A DNA stretch of 64,000 nucleotides from a bacterium (GTDB lineage: Bacteria; Babelota; Babeliae; Babelales; RVW-14), in the NCBI GenBank assembly GCA_016699045.1, contig CP064957.1:248001-312000 (forward strand), given 5' to 3'. The notes beneath the pieces were generated by a model. That model did not search any database, had not been told where the DNA came from, and worked only from the letters and a program-made list of their open reading frames with translations. Of the stretch, positions 27,788-37,143 are shown piece by piece (the stretch's first letter is position 1; the number at the start of each line of letters is the position of its first letter). The position numbers and the translations under genes are program-made.

Positions 27788-27850
27788 TTAAAGCCCTCGA
27801 ATAGTTAAGATTCAAGTTTAAAGTTGAACCATGCCATTAGCAAGCGCTCA

Positions 27851-27885
27851 TAAAAAAGGGTCGAACAAGTCGACCCTTTAATTTT
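27851..27885 (-). terminator. Intrinsic terminator
   Basis: AAAAAAGGGTCGA and TCGACCCTTTAA arms around an ACAAG loop. It lies just downstream of the minus-strand gene ending at 27909. Confidence 0.85.
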
Positions 27886-27908
27886 TTTAGTAATTTAGTA
27901 AGTAGATT

Positions 27909-29317
27909 TTATTTTACAGATGCTGACGCTACTGGCTTTAAGCTTGCTAATTTAGCTTGATAATCTCTTAATTTTCCTGCTAAGCGAGCACGTCTTGCTC
28001 TTTCAATAGCGTGTTTCTTTTTCTTAACATCAGCAATTTTTGCCATCGTTTGCTTTTTTAAGCTTCTATTAGTTTGTTTTGAAGCTTTTGCTTGTAAGGT
28101 TTTAATTTCTTTATTGAGTTTCTCGATATCCGTTTTTTCTTGGATTGCTGTTTTATTATGTTCAGCTTCTTTTGTTTTGTCTATCACGCCACCTAAACTT
28201 GTAAATTGTGCTCTCACTTTTTTAATTTTATCACGCAAAACAGCTTCTGCTGAGGCTGCCTTTACATCGCTTGCTACAGCATCAACTGCCACACTTGCTG
28301 TATCAGCGTGAGCAATAGCCGAGGCAGCAGGAGCAATAGCTGCAACAATCTCTTCGTCAGTAGCATCTTGTGTTTTTTCAACACCAGCATTGCCCATTTG
28401 ATAAAGTTCTCCTTCTGGCGTTAACAAAAATACCGTTCCTGCAGCATTGGCCGAAACATTGTTAAAACCGACAGCTTCTTGACCACTACTGTCTTTCATT
28501 TGTTCCCAAGTGCCATGCTTATAATGCCACACGTAATCTCTACCCTCACGCTCTTCAATAGCAAAAATACTGTCTTTGTTGACTACCGCGAGATTGGTCA
28601 TTTTTTTACCATCTAAAATTTTCTTCCATGCGCCATTGTCAAGTAAAAAAACATCATTGTGAAGGTTAACTACTGCCACGGTATTATCAGCACCAACACT
28701 CACGGCAAGCGCATCCCCATTCGATTGAAGCTCAAAGCCACCATCTGATTGTAATTGATAAATACTCTTTGTTGTATCAACGGTAGCCCACACATTATCC
28801 CGACTACCAACATCGATGCGAGCAAACTTAACACCTTGGTTTACGCCGCCCACATCAACACTTGCCCATCTGTTAGCTTTTAAAACTTGACTAGCTAGCG
28901 CTTGAACAGTTGTACTTGCCACTGGTGCAGCACTAGCAGCTACCGCGGCAACAGCTGGCTGCGTATCTACAACACTTACTGTTTCTTTTTTTGAAGCAGC
29001 ACTACTTTTTTTCGTAATTTTTCTTTTTTTCGTTTCAACACGATGAGCCCTTTTTTTAGCATCAGCAGGATGCGCTGCCTTGCCTTTTACCTTCTTTTTA
29101 GTTGTTTGAGCTCGACGATTTTTCGCAGGTTGTCCTTTTTTCTTCTCACTATTTTTTTTGTTTTTCGCTTTGCAGTAGGCGTTGCGTCAGCCGTCACTTC
29201 TTCGTCATCTTCTGGCGCATCTGCGCCAGAAGTACCAACCGCCAACATTGCCTGAGTTGTCATCGCGAACATAATCAAGAGGCTTAAAGGCCACCGTCCG
29301 ATCCGTTTTTTATTCAT
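27909..29317 (-). CDS. Exported basic protein with tectonin-like propeller; reading frame broken at an A8 run
   Basis: Two adjoining frames make one protein. The first starts at the ATG at 29317 (AAAGGA upstream), encodes a signal peptide (MNKKRIGRWPLSLLIMFAMTTQAMLA) and an acidic then basic stretch. At the run of eight A at 29152-29159 the coding sense passes to the -1 frame, which stays open to 27909: a Lys-rich segment with KKKVKGKAA and KKRKITKK, an Ala/Val linker, a tectonin-like beta-propeller part (WATVDTTKSIYQLQSDG, VWHYKHGTWEQM) and a Lys/Arg-rich helical tail. Nine A would make it continuous, and A-AAA-AAA is a classic slippery site, so slippage, mutation or sequencing error are all possible. 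If only the long part is taken, the start would be a GTG at 28922. Confidence 0.7.
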
Positions 29318-29371
29318 TATTAATCCTTTCATCTTTTTTTAATTCTTTTTTATCTTTTTGATTTACTCGAG

Positions 29372-32300
29372 TTATTTTTTCTTGGCAACTCTTTGATCTC
29401 TCAAAGAAGCTGCTTTTTTAAGAGGCTTGCGCACCTTGCGTTTTTGAGCAACACGTCTTCGACTCTTTTTATCTTTTGATGCAACTGATGTTGCCTTTTT
29501 ACGAGCAAGTCGTGCCTTCTTATTTTTAGCTTTAGCACTACGTGAAATTATTTTACCGCGAGCTTCTTCTTTCTGTGCTACTTTTTCAGTAAGCGCAACA
29601 ACATCAAGAACTGGTTTTACAACAACTGCAGGAACAGGCACAACGGGGCCTTTATTTGCTCGTGGTGCACGCAAGGTGTTTTGTCCTTCACGAATAAACG
29701 TGTATACCAATCCTGAATCAGTAACGACATATACAACGCCGTCATCACCAGCTGCAACATCTTTGACTTTACCAAGATCTTTATCTTGCTGATCGAGCAA
29801 TGCAACAACTTGCCAATCATCACCACTCAACCCACCATTTTTATCGTGATAAAGTTTACCATCTTTATCAACGGCCCATGCTTCAAAGGAACCTTGATGA
29901 CTACCAGTTGTAATTTTAACAAAGCGCTTGTTTGTTTCCACTTTGCTAAATCCAACAGGAACAATGAATTTTGGTTGAACCGGACGAGCAGGACTGAAGG
30001 TAATGTTCTTAAATTCAGCACGACTTGAAAGATCACTCAAACCAACATAACGAACATCAGTAGCCGGCTTAGTGTCTTTCCATTCAATAAAAGAACGTTG
30101 ACCAATTTCAGTACCCTTACCGGCAGAAACCTTCCCACTTTCATTAATCATAACCCAGTAATCATCCCACGCTTGACCTTCAAACGGAAGGCCACCACTC
30201 ACGTCTGCATCACTATTGCCTGCATCATCAGCAGAAATTTCAAATACTGACTTACCATCTTTGAAAATTGCCGATTTAGTATTGCTTGTATGACCTATTT
30301 GAACTTCGTACGCAGGCCCATTGGCTGGATTCATCGTAGCAGCAAAAGCTATCGCTAAACCTTCAAGTGCACGCGCTTTGAACTTAACCCAGCCATAACC
30401 AGCTTCGGCTAACTTCCATTTTTCATGGTAAGCAACTGTTCGTTGTTGATAAAGTTCTGGAATGTACGTAAATGCAGCTCCACCAGCAACTGTTTCAGCA
30501 CCAACAGGCTGTACAATTTCTATAGTAAATTTGGTTGACGCTAAGTCCGGCGTTGCAGCACGACCCTTACGATCTTTTTTAGTCCACAAACGACCAAAAC
30601 CTATCGCGTGCAACTCATCACTCTTATGATCATTATCATCTTCATCGTCAATTTCAGCAGGTACTGTTTTATCAACGCCCATAGCAGCAAGATTCTTATC
30701 TTCATCTATTTTCTCAACACGATGTCCCTTGCGCATACTCTCACGAGAAAGAATATTTAAGAAACCGCCAGACGCTTGGTTATGCAACTGCACCACGCCA
30801 AGACTATCATCTTTGGCTGGAACAAGAGCCCAATGAACTCTCGTGTTTTCATCCTTTTGGAAAGCATCGCCCGAAAATAAAACTTCATGTGTTTTGGCTG
30901 CAGCGCTTAACGTATTACCAGCTGCATGGTATGACTTAAAGCCAATCCAATTGCCAAGTCTCATTACCACAAAACGACATTGCGGTTCTTTTGAATCGCT
31001 ACCGGTTGGCATTAAATATTGTCCATCTTCCAAGCGGAGATATTTGCCCGCTTTGTCAGTACTTACAACCTTAATCGCTACCACCGTCCCAGCCTTTAAG
31101 CTTTGCAAAGCTGCAGTATCGCGTGGCGTAGGAATGATCCCTGCAATATCTTTTTCTAATTGAAGACGTCGTTTTTCTTTTTCTTCTTCACTCAAAACTT
31201 TTGGTTTAACTACAGCAGGACCAGCTATTACAGTAGGCGCTGGAGTTACTACAACTGTCGACCCTGGAGTTGCCGTTGATGCCGATGTAGCTGGTGCAGG
31301 AGCTGGTTTTGCTGATGACGGTTCTGGAGAAACAAGACCTGTATCTTTTATAACTTCAACAATAAATTTTTCTGCTTGAGTAACGCTTTTCGCAGGCTTA
31401 TTACTTTTACCACGCGTCCAAACACGTCCACGTGACCAACTTTCGGAACGAACGCTCAAATACCCGCCCGTTGCTTCATTTTGTAATACCCAGTAATAAC
31501 CTTCTTCTTCTGAGCCCATTTTCACTGGTTGCCAATGTTCCCACTTCATGAATGCAGCATTTTGAAATTGTACTGAATAAGGCGGATTGTCTTCGCCAAC
31601 TTGAAGAACCGGACTACTTTGTAAACGAAATTTTGGCTCAGTTAATTTTTCAAAACCAACAAAATATCCCTCACGCAAAACTTTAAAACGAGAATTTTTA
31701 TTATCAGAATTTTCAACACCAGGCGCCAAGAATTTACCATCAACAATATTAAGATACTTTCCTTGACCTGGACTTTTTGGATGAGATCTCAAGACAACGA
31801 TATTACCCTCTTTAAATGGATAATCATCAGCATCTACTTCTCGCGCTTGTTCGGTTGCTTGTACACCAACAGACTTTATAATTACTATACTAAATGTTTC
31901 CCAACTATCTTTTCTGGCAGGCTGAGCTTTACCATCAACAACACGATGATCGCGTGTGTACAAACGTCCACCGTTTGACCATGGTTCTTGACGAACACTC
32001 AGATAGCCATCAGTTTCAGCATTCTTAAACCATACCTGTTTATTCAAACTACCAGTTACTTCTATGAACCAAAGAGACAACTTTGAGTGATCGTCATCAA
32101 AATTTTGGTTTTCAAAGCTAACTTCAAAGGAATCCTTAACGCTTTGCAAGTTATTATGTGGCGCAGCAACTTGTTGTAATCCAAAAATATCACCGTGGCG
32201 CAATATTTTAAATTGGGCATTTTGATCTTCGTTGACTTTTTTTAGTGAATCATGAACAGCTTTAAGATACTTGCCATCAACAACTGCCAAAAATTTACCT

Positions 32301-32569
32301 TTACCAGGACCTTTTGGATTAGATCGTATAGCAATAATCGTATCTTCAGGAAGAGCCTTTAAAATATTATGATTACGTTGCCACTCAGCTGAAATACGTT
32401 CTTTTTCTTTTTCTTCTAATTCTTTTGTATTGTTAAAAACAATAGGACGCCCACCAGGCCCATGCCCAAAAGCATGCCCAAAACCACGTGCCGCCAACTC
32501 TCCAAAAGTTGCAACCAAAATAAGGCTCAAAAAAAGCCCCCACCGTTGATTACTTTTCATCATACTCAT
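29372..32569 (-). CDS. Large exported multidomain protein: three trefoil-like repeats, FAMeT-like domain, tectonin-like domain, basic tail
   Basis: 1065 residues. After a signal peptide (1-29) there are three related repeats at about 75-235, 252-410 and 490-690. Each holds an IxxxSxPKxPGxGKYLxxxDGxYL block, a Phe-Lys-x-Leu-Arg strand, and a closing GYLSVRxExWSxGRxWTR block, resembling beta-trefoil or fascin-like folds. Residues 710-862 resemble the farnesoic-acid-methyltransferase-type (FAMeT) ligand domain. Residues 875-957 look like a tectonin unit (FEAWAVDKDGKLYH). The tail from 1000 is Lys/Arg-rich. GGAG lies six bases before the ATG at 32569. Every piece suggests extracellular binding of sugars or proteins, perhaps of a host; that role is inference. 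Confidence 0.8.
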   Translation of the reverse strand: MSMMKSNQRWGLFLSLILVATFGELAARGFGHAFGHGPGGRPIVFNNTKELEEKEKERISAEWQRNHNILKALPEDTIIAIRSNPKGPGKGKFLAVVDGKYLKAVHDSLKKVNEDQNAQFKILRHGDIFGLQQVAAPHNNLQSVKDSFEVSFENQNFDDDHSKLSLWFIEVTGSLNKQVWFKNAETDGYLSVRQEPWSNGGRLYTRDHRVVDGKAQPARKDSWETFSIVIIKSVGVQATEQAREVDADDYPFKEGNIVVLRSHPKSPGQGKYLNIVDGKFLAPGVENSDNKNSRFKVLREGYFVGFEKLTEPKFRLQSSPVLQVGEDNPPYSVQFQNAAFMKWEHWQPVKMGSEEEGYYWVLQNEATGGYLSVRSESWSRGRVWTRGKSNKPAKSVTQAEKFIVEVIKDTGLVSPEPSSAKPAPAPATSASTATPGSTVVVTPAPTVIAGPAVVKPKVLSEEEKEKRRLQLEKDIAGIIPTPRDTAALQSLKAGTVVAIKVVSTDKAGKYLRLEDGQYLMPTGSDSKEPQCRFVVMRLGNWIGFKSYHAAGNTLSAAAKTHEVLFSGDAFQKDENTRVHWALVPAKDDSLGVVQLHNQASGGFLNILSRESMRKGHRVEKIDEDKNLAAMGVDKTVPAEIDDEDDNDHKSDELHAIGFGRLWTKKDRKGRAATPDLASTKFTIEIVQPVGAETVAGGAAFTYIPELYQQRTVAYHEKWKLAEAGYGWVKFKARALEGLAIAFAATMNPANGPAYEVQIGHTSNTKSAIFKDGKSVFEISADDAGNSDADVSGGLPFEGQAWDDYWVMINESGKVSAGKGTEIGQRSFIEWKDTKPATDVRYVGLSDLSSRAEFKNITFSPARPVQPKFIVPVGFSKVETNKRFVKITTGSHQGSFEAWAVDKDGKLYHDKNGGLSGDDWQVVALLDQQDKDLGKVKDVAAGDDGVVYVVTDSGLVYTFIREGQNTLRAPRANKGPVVPVPAVVVKPVLDVVALTEKVAQKEEARGKIISRSAKAKNKKARLARKKATSVASKDKKSRRRVAQKRKVRKPLKKAASLRDQRVAKKK

Positions 32570-32733
32570 AACAAACTCCCTTTCTAGATATACTCAACCT
32601 ACTTTTTATTGCAAAAACTTTCCTTACTGTTTCAATGTAGCATTTTGAATCTTTCTTAAGTCAACAAAAAAATTTCTCTCTGCGAAAGTCATTCATTATT
32701 CTCTTTTTTTAGGTCGATTGAAAATAGAGCATG

Positions 32734-32775
32734 TAAAAAAAGGGTGGCTTGTAAGCTACAAGCCACCCTTTTTTA
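32734..32775 (-). terminator. Strong intrinsic terminator
   Basis: A perfect stem AGGGTGGCTTGTA / TACAAGCCACCCT flanked by A- and T-runs, directly downstream of the minus-strand gene ending at 32797. Confidence 0.92.
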
Positions 32776-32796
32776 GAATTCTTGAAAATCATTTAA

Positions 32797-33777
32797 CTAC
32801 TTACGATCATGCTCAGATTTGTTTTCTTGAGATTTGCTCTCTTGATTTATCTTATCTTTTGCACGACTATCGCGCATATCGCGATCGTGACCACGGCCGA
32901 CATGCTTATATTTATCATGATCACGCTCATGCCAGCGAACACGACCTTCGCGATGAGAATTTTCATGACGAGGACCACGCTCATGATGTTTTGAATCTTC
33001 ATCATCATGGCCAACATGCTTATGTTTATCATGTCTCACATCGCGATCACCATGTTGATGAAAAGCTACTTCATCCTCGTTTTCTTCATCTTCAGTATCA
33101 CGAACATGGCCATGAAATCTTTCTTGATGTCGAAGCTGACTATCTGAATCCCATGATTTACGCATTGACGGCACAGGACGGCGCCAATCAATTTTACGAC
33201 GTACGCCACCATGCCCTTGCTCGCTGCCACTTTCAAAACCTTCAGATACGCCACCTCGAGAACCTTGAGGACGCATTGGACGGTACTCATCCCCATGAAC
33301 TTCCATACCGCGGGCACGTTTCTCAGCTTTGAGTTGAGCAAGCTTAGCTCTTAATTTTGCATTTTTTTCAGCCAATTTTTGGGCTCTTAGCTGTTTTTTC
33401 TCACGATGCTTAGCACTTTTTACTTTCCTCTTACCGCTCTTATTTTTTCTTTTTCTTTTGTTTTTTTTATGTTTTTTTGAAGATTTTGAACTAGTCTGCG
33501 AATCTTGAGAAACTACGCCCTTAGTCACATCACTTGCTGAAGTACTCGTATCAGAGTCACTTTCACTACTCGATGGCACTGGCGTTGCAGGGACATGAAC
33601 AGGAACATCTTGATCCAAATCATCAACAGCTGGTGCGCTCATATCGGTACCTAAATCATCTGCCACAAAACTCAAATCATCATCGGCAGCCACAGCTCTT
33701 ATCGCCACGCCAAAATCTGCAAAAATAAACAAAAGACCCACCAAAAGAAATCCTTTGTTTTGTATTAATTTCTTCAT
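32797..33777 (-). CDS. Exported low-complexity protein rich in Lys/Arg, then His/Asp
   Basis: 326 residues with a signal peptide (about 1-30), an acidic Asp/Ser part to residue 90, a very basic helical stretch (KKHKKNKRKRKNK and following) and a C-terminal half full of His, Asp, Glu and Arg with repeated DKHKHVGH / DKYKHVGR units. The His/Asp density would suit metal binding. No folded family is recognised. The signal peptide plus basic region is shared with the two genes next to it on the same strand. The start ATG at 33777 follows GGGGT only weakly. Confidence 0.75.
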   Translation of the reverse strand: MKKLIQNKGFLLVGLLFIFADFGVAIRAVAADDDLSFVADDLGTDMSAPAVDDLDQDVPVHVPATPVPSSSESDSDTSTSASDVTKGVVSQDSQTSSKSSKKHKKNKRKRKNKSGKRKVKSAKHREKKQLRAQKLAEKNAKLRAKLAQLKAEKRARGMEVHGDEYRPMRPQGSRGGVSEGFESGSEQGHGGVRRKIDWRRPVPSMRKSWDSDSQLRHQERFHGHVRDTEDEENEDEVAFHQHGDRDVRHDKHKHVGHDDEDSKHHERGPRHENSHREGRVRWHERDHDKYKHVGRGHDRDMRDSRAKDKINQESKSQENKSEHDRK

Positions 33778-33895
33778 AAAAATACCCCTTTTTCACCAGG
33801 ACTTATTGTTCAATTATTACTATTTGAACAATAACATATTTTCAACCTGAAACTCAAATAAATAAGAAATTAACGAAGGGGCCGAAGCCAAACGA

Positions 33896-33937
33896 ATAAA
33901 AAAAGGTCCTTTTCTCTTCAAAAAGGCCCTTTTTACA
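33896..33937 (-). terminator. Intrinsic terminator with no intact gene before it
   Basis: AAAAAGGTCCTTTT and AAAAAGGCCCTTTTT pair with one mismatch. It is bounded by the starts of two divergent genes, so it most likely once ended the small broken gene at 33961-34162. Confidence 0.6.
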
Positions 33938-33960
33938 AAACTTAAAAAATAAGAAAATCT

Positions 33961-34162
33961 TCAGGATCGGTTAGCCACCAACTTTTCTTTAACAATCTCC
34001 CAAACCATTTCGACAGTTACTTCATCAACAACAGTTACTCAGTAGGAAAATGTAACGCTGCAAATCGTTATTAACCAAATTAATAGGCTCATTGCTCATA
34101 AAGGTTTTTACATTGTTTTTTCTACACAAATCTGCTAAAACTAAGGCAATATGACAAGGCAT
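33961..34162 (-). pseudogene. Small frameshifted coding remnant, unknown
   Basis: From an ATG at 34162 one frame reads MPCHIALVLADLCRKNNVKT and on to a TGA at 34025; just before it another frame takes over with VVDEVTVEMVWEIVKEKL and ends in TGA at 33961. Together they would make a protein of about 65 residues of ordinary composition, followed by a terminator. A duplicated GTAACTG near the join may mark the event. No family is recognised and no clear ribosome site is seen. Confidence 0.4.
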
Positions 34163-34192
34163 CTTTAAGTTTAAAAAAAGCCTGGAGCCCTT

Positions 34193-35584
34193 ATGACAAC
34201 GCGCACAAAAATAAAAAACGTTTCAGAAAAAAATATTAACTCAACAATGGTAATCAAGGGTTGGATTCGCTCAACCCGCACCCAAAAAAACTTCTCTTTC
34301 ATTGCCGTAAACGACGGCTCAACCATGGCACCTTTGCAAGTAATTGCAGATTCTTCGGCCAAAAATTATGATACGTTACTTGATAAACTTGCCGTTGGCG
34401 CTGCCGTCATGATTGAAGGCACACTGGTCGCAAGCCAAGGCGGCAAGCAGGCGTTTGAGCTTAAAGCAAGCGCAATTGAACTGATTGGCGAATGCGACCC
34501 AGAAACGTATCCACTACAAAAAAAACAACACACCTTTGAATTTTTACGCACCATCGCCCACCTACGCCCACGCACTAACACCATTGGTGCCATCGCACGC
34601 GTTCGCAACGCACTCGCATTTGCTACGCATAATTTTTTTCAAGAACAAGGTTTTTTGTACGTTCATACGCCAATTATCACGCAATCAGATTGTGAAGGCG
34701 CCGGCCAAATGTTTCAAGTGACCACACTTGATTTAAACAAAGTACCAAAAAACGATAAAGGCACGCCAGATTATTCACAAGACTTTTTTGGCCGCCAAGC
34801 GTATTTAACGGTTTCTGGGCAGCTGAATGGTGAAACGTACGCCTGTTCACTTTCTGATATTTATACGTTCGGGCCAACCTTTCGTGCCGAAAATTCAAAC
34901 ACAAGCAGACATTTGGCAGAGTTCTGGATGATCGAACCAGAAATGGCATTCGCTAATTTAAAAGATGATATGACTTGCGCCGAAAATTATATCAAATATT
35001 GCCTGCGGAACGCACTTGATAATTGCCAGGAAGATTTAGAATTTTTCAATCGCTTTATCGACCAAGGCGTACTTAAGCGCCTTGAGCACGTTGTTAACAG
35101 CCCGTTTGAACATATTCCGTACACACAAGCAATCGAGTTAGTTCAAAAAGCAGACAAGAAATTTGACTACCAAGTAACATGGGGTTCAGATTTACAAACC
35201 GAGCACGAACGCTACCTGGCAGAAGAATATTGCAAGCGGCCAGTAATTGTTACCGACTATCCAAAAGATATTAAATCTTTTTATATGCGCTTGAATGATG
35301 ACAACAAAACAGTTGCCGCCATGGACGTTTTGGTACCAGGCGTTGGAGAACTGATTGGCGGCAGCCAACGTGAAGAGCGTCTTGATGTCTTAAAAAAACG
35401 TATGGCTGAATGCAACATTAACGCTGATGATTATTGGTGGTACATGGAATTGCGAACCTTTGGCAGCATTCCACACGCAGGATTTGGGCTTGGCTTTGAA
35501 CGCTTAGTACAATTTACTACTGGCATGGAAAACATCAGAGACGTTATTCCATTCCCTCGTTCACCAAAAAATCTTTCTTTTTAA
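34193..35584 (+). CDS. asnS: Asparaginyl-tRNA synthetase
   Basis: 463 residues, class IIb synthetase. The N-terminal OB-fold anticodon-binding domain (VIKGWIRSTRTQKNFSFIAVNDGS) is followed by the catalytic core: motif 1 region with FLYVHTPIITQSDCEGAG, motif 2 around YTFGPTFRAENSNTSRHLAEFWMIEPE and motif 3 GFGLGFERLVQF. The sequence AENSNTSRH favours asparagine over aspartate specificity. TGGAG precedes the ATG. It is a single gene ended by a perfect terminator. Direct charging of tRNA-Asn makes the transamidation route unnecessary for Asn. Confidence 0.96.
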   Translation: MTTRTKIKNVSEKNINSTMVIKGWIRSTRTQKNFSFIAVNDGSTMAPLQVIADSSAKNYDTLLDKLAVGAAVMIEGTLVASQGGKQAFELKASAIELIGECDPETYPLQKKQHTFEFLRTIAHLRPRTNTIGAIARVRNALAFATHNFFQEQGFLYVHTPIITQSDCEGAGQMFQVTTLDLNKVPKNDKGTPDYSQDFFGRQAYLTVSGQLNGETYACSLSDIYTFGPTFRAENSNTSRHLAEFWMIEPEMAFANLKDDMTCAENYIKYCLRNALDNCQEDLEFFNRFIDQGVLKRLEHVVNSPFEHIPYTQAIELVQKADKKFDYQVTWGSDLQTEHERYLAEEYCKRPVIVTDYPKDIKSFYMRLNDDNKTVAAMDVLVPGVGELIGGSQREERLDVLKKRMAECNINADDYWWYMELRTFGSIPHAGFGLGFERLVQFTTGMENIRDVIPFPRSPKNLSF

Positions 35585-35588
35585 GTCA

Positions 35589-35627
35589 TAAAAAAATCGG
35601 CAAGGTTTACAAACCTTGCCGATTTTA
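35589..35627 (+). terminator. Intrinsic terminator after asnS
   Basis: AAAATCGGCAAGGTTT and AAACCTTGCCGATTTT form a perfect stem with a very short loop; it can act on both strands. Confidence 0.92.
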
Positions 35628-35646
35628 CCAAAATTTGAGCACGTAT

Positions 35647-35901
35647 TTATTCACAGCACGAATCAGTCGAACAACACGGGTTTACCATCTGAAAACGCGG
35701 TATTTTCATGCCCTTAAAATCAATATCTTCCATAAACATTTCAAGCGGCCGCACCCATAAAGCATCTTTGCCAAAGCCTTCACTTTCATACAATGCTTGA
35801 TATAAAACAAGTTTTTCAAGCGTTTCTGAATGATTAACGACACCCAAAACTTTGTAACGCTTGCCCTTATAGTGCTGATAAATACCCGGTCTTACGATCA
35901 T
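35647..35901 (-). CDS. DUF1653 family protein with Cys-rich tail
   Basis: 84 residues. GIYQHYKGKRYKVLGVVNHSETLEKLVLYQALY and LWVRPLEMF are the usual signature of DUF1653, a small domain of unknown role found in many bacteria. The C-terminal tail CCSTDSCCE adds four cysteines that could bind a metal. It converges on asnS with the shared terminator between. Confidence 0.85.
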   Translation of the reverse strand: MIVRPGIYQHYKGKRYKVLGVVNHSETLEKLVLYQALYESEGFGKDALWVRPLEMFMEDIDFKGMKIPRFQMVNPCCSTDSCCE

Positions 35902-36139
35902 AAAAAACCCCTTACATCTAAGAAAAACGACTCTTTCTACAAAATTATATCATATAATTGGCCCCCTCACCACATCACAAATCTCATTAAAATTCTGTCT
36001 GTCATCAAAACTCAAAAGGGGGGCCAGGATTCAATGCAAAATAACCAAATCATCAAAACCATTTTCTTACAACCCTCATTTTGAGAGACTGACAAGGTAG
36101 GGTTTATTTTTCTCAAGGGGATTTTTTAGGGAGAACGTT

Positions 36140-37078
36140 ATGTCAAAAATCAATCGCTTTTTATTACTCTCTTCATTTTTTGCGGTTTCATTAATGCACG
36201 CAACAACCAACGTAGATGCAGCAACACGCATGGCGCCAGTTCGTAGCAGCATTAACGACTTTGTGTTAAGCACACACGGTTATGGCTACAACAACCCAGA
36301 AGCATTACACAAAATGGCTTGCCTTGCACACAAACGAGCACAAAATGAAGTTAACAAATCATGGCTCTTTGATGAAATTGCTTTGTTCTTTGCAATGCTT
36401 TGGGAAGAACTCACTGGACACTTTTTCAACTATGATCAATCATCATCAAACGATGCAACAAATGCCGTCGCTGATCCAATAACAGACCCTGCCACCCTAG
36501 AGCATTTCGTTGAAACAACATTAGAGCCCATCACAACAGAAGTTTTTACTGAATATACACCCGTAGACGTAGCATACGCTGATGAATTTTTAGAAGAACA
36601 AGAAATTATAATCGACGAAGAAATACTAGCAGCAGAAGAAACTATCAATTCTGAAGAAGAAGCAGCAGAAGAAGAATCTGCCGAAGAATTCAATCATCAA
36701 GACTCCATAGCCACAATCAACATTGAAGCCAAAGCTGACGAAGAAGAAATTGCGCTTGAAAACCTCATTGAACTTGAACAAGCAATGTTTGACTATTTAC
36801 AAGAAACTAATTCAATGGTTGAAGAAATCACCAGCGCAGCAGGTGCAGGAACAGAAGAAGAATCAGACCTATCTTTTGAAGATGATTTTGACAGCTTACT
36901 TTATCACATTGATGATGAAACGATCGAAATTATTATTCAAGATATGATTGAAAGCTTTTTTCAACCTTATGAATATGACGAAGAAATTAATAGAGCGACA
37001 ACACACAAAGAAGTTGTTGAAAAAGCACGCAAGGTTATTTTTGCCATCAGAAATGCTGCTCGCATCCGCAACGCTTAA
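36140..37078 (+). CDS. Exported highly acidic protein, unknown
   Basis: 312 residues with a signal peptide (MSKINRFLLLSSFFAVSLMHATTNVDA) and a long Glu/Asp-rich middle (around residues 150-270), ending in a short basic helix (VEKARKVIFAIRNAARIR). GGGAG precedes the ATG. No family is recognised. The acid-rich body with a basic end suggests a partner-binding or calcium-binding exported protein, but nothing proves it. Confidence 0.75.
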   Translation: MSKINRFLLLSSFFAVSLMHATTNVDAATRMAPVRSSINDFVLSTHGYGYNNPEALHKMACLAHKRAQNEVNKSWLFDEIALFFAMLWEELTGHFFNYDQSSSNDATNAVADPITDPATLEHFVETTLEPITTEVFTEYTPVDVAYADEFLEEQEIIIDEEILAAEETINSEEEAAEEESAEEFNHQDSIATINIEAKADEEEIALENLIELEQAMFDYLQETNSMVEEITSAAGAGTEEESDLSFEDDFDSLLYHIDDETIEIIIQDMIESFFQPYEYDEEINRATTHKEVVEKARKVIFAIRNAARIRNA

Positions 37079-37090
37079 TAATTTGTCACT

Positions 37091-37122
37091 AAAAAAGGCC
37101 GGGAAGTTTCCGGCCTTTTTTT
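37091..37122. terminator. Bidirectional intrinsic terminator
   Basis: AAAAAAGGCCGG and CCGGCCTTTTTTT arms around a short GAAGTTT loop between two convergent genes. Confidence 0.92.
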
Positions 37123-37143
37123 AATTCTTATCTTTTAATCTCG

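Larger units (their letters stand above)
33778..34192. other. Spacer between divergent genes with a gene remnant
   Basis: About 415 bases. It contains a terminator at 33896-33937 and, just before it on the minus strand, a short frameshifted coding remnant at 33961-34162; both are listed separately. The rest is AT-rich and should carry the promoters of the two flanking genes. Confidence 0.5.

Noticed and set aside
32850..33060. Short direct repeats that could suggest a CRISPR array
   Set aside because: The repeats are irregular and in frame with His/Asp codons; they are protein repeats.
32718..33332. Plus-strand His/Tyr/Asp-rich open frame
   Set aside because: It is the antisense shadow of the low-complexity gene at 32797-33777, and begins inside its terminator.
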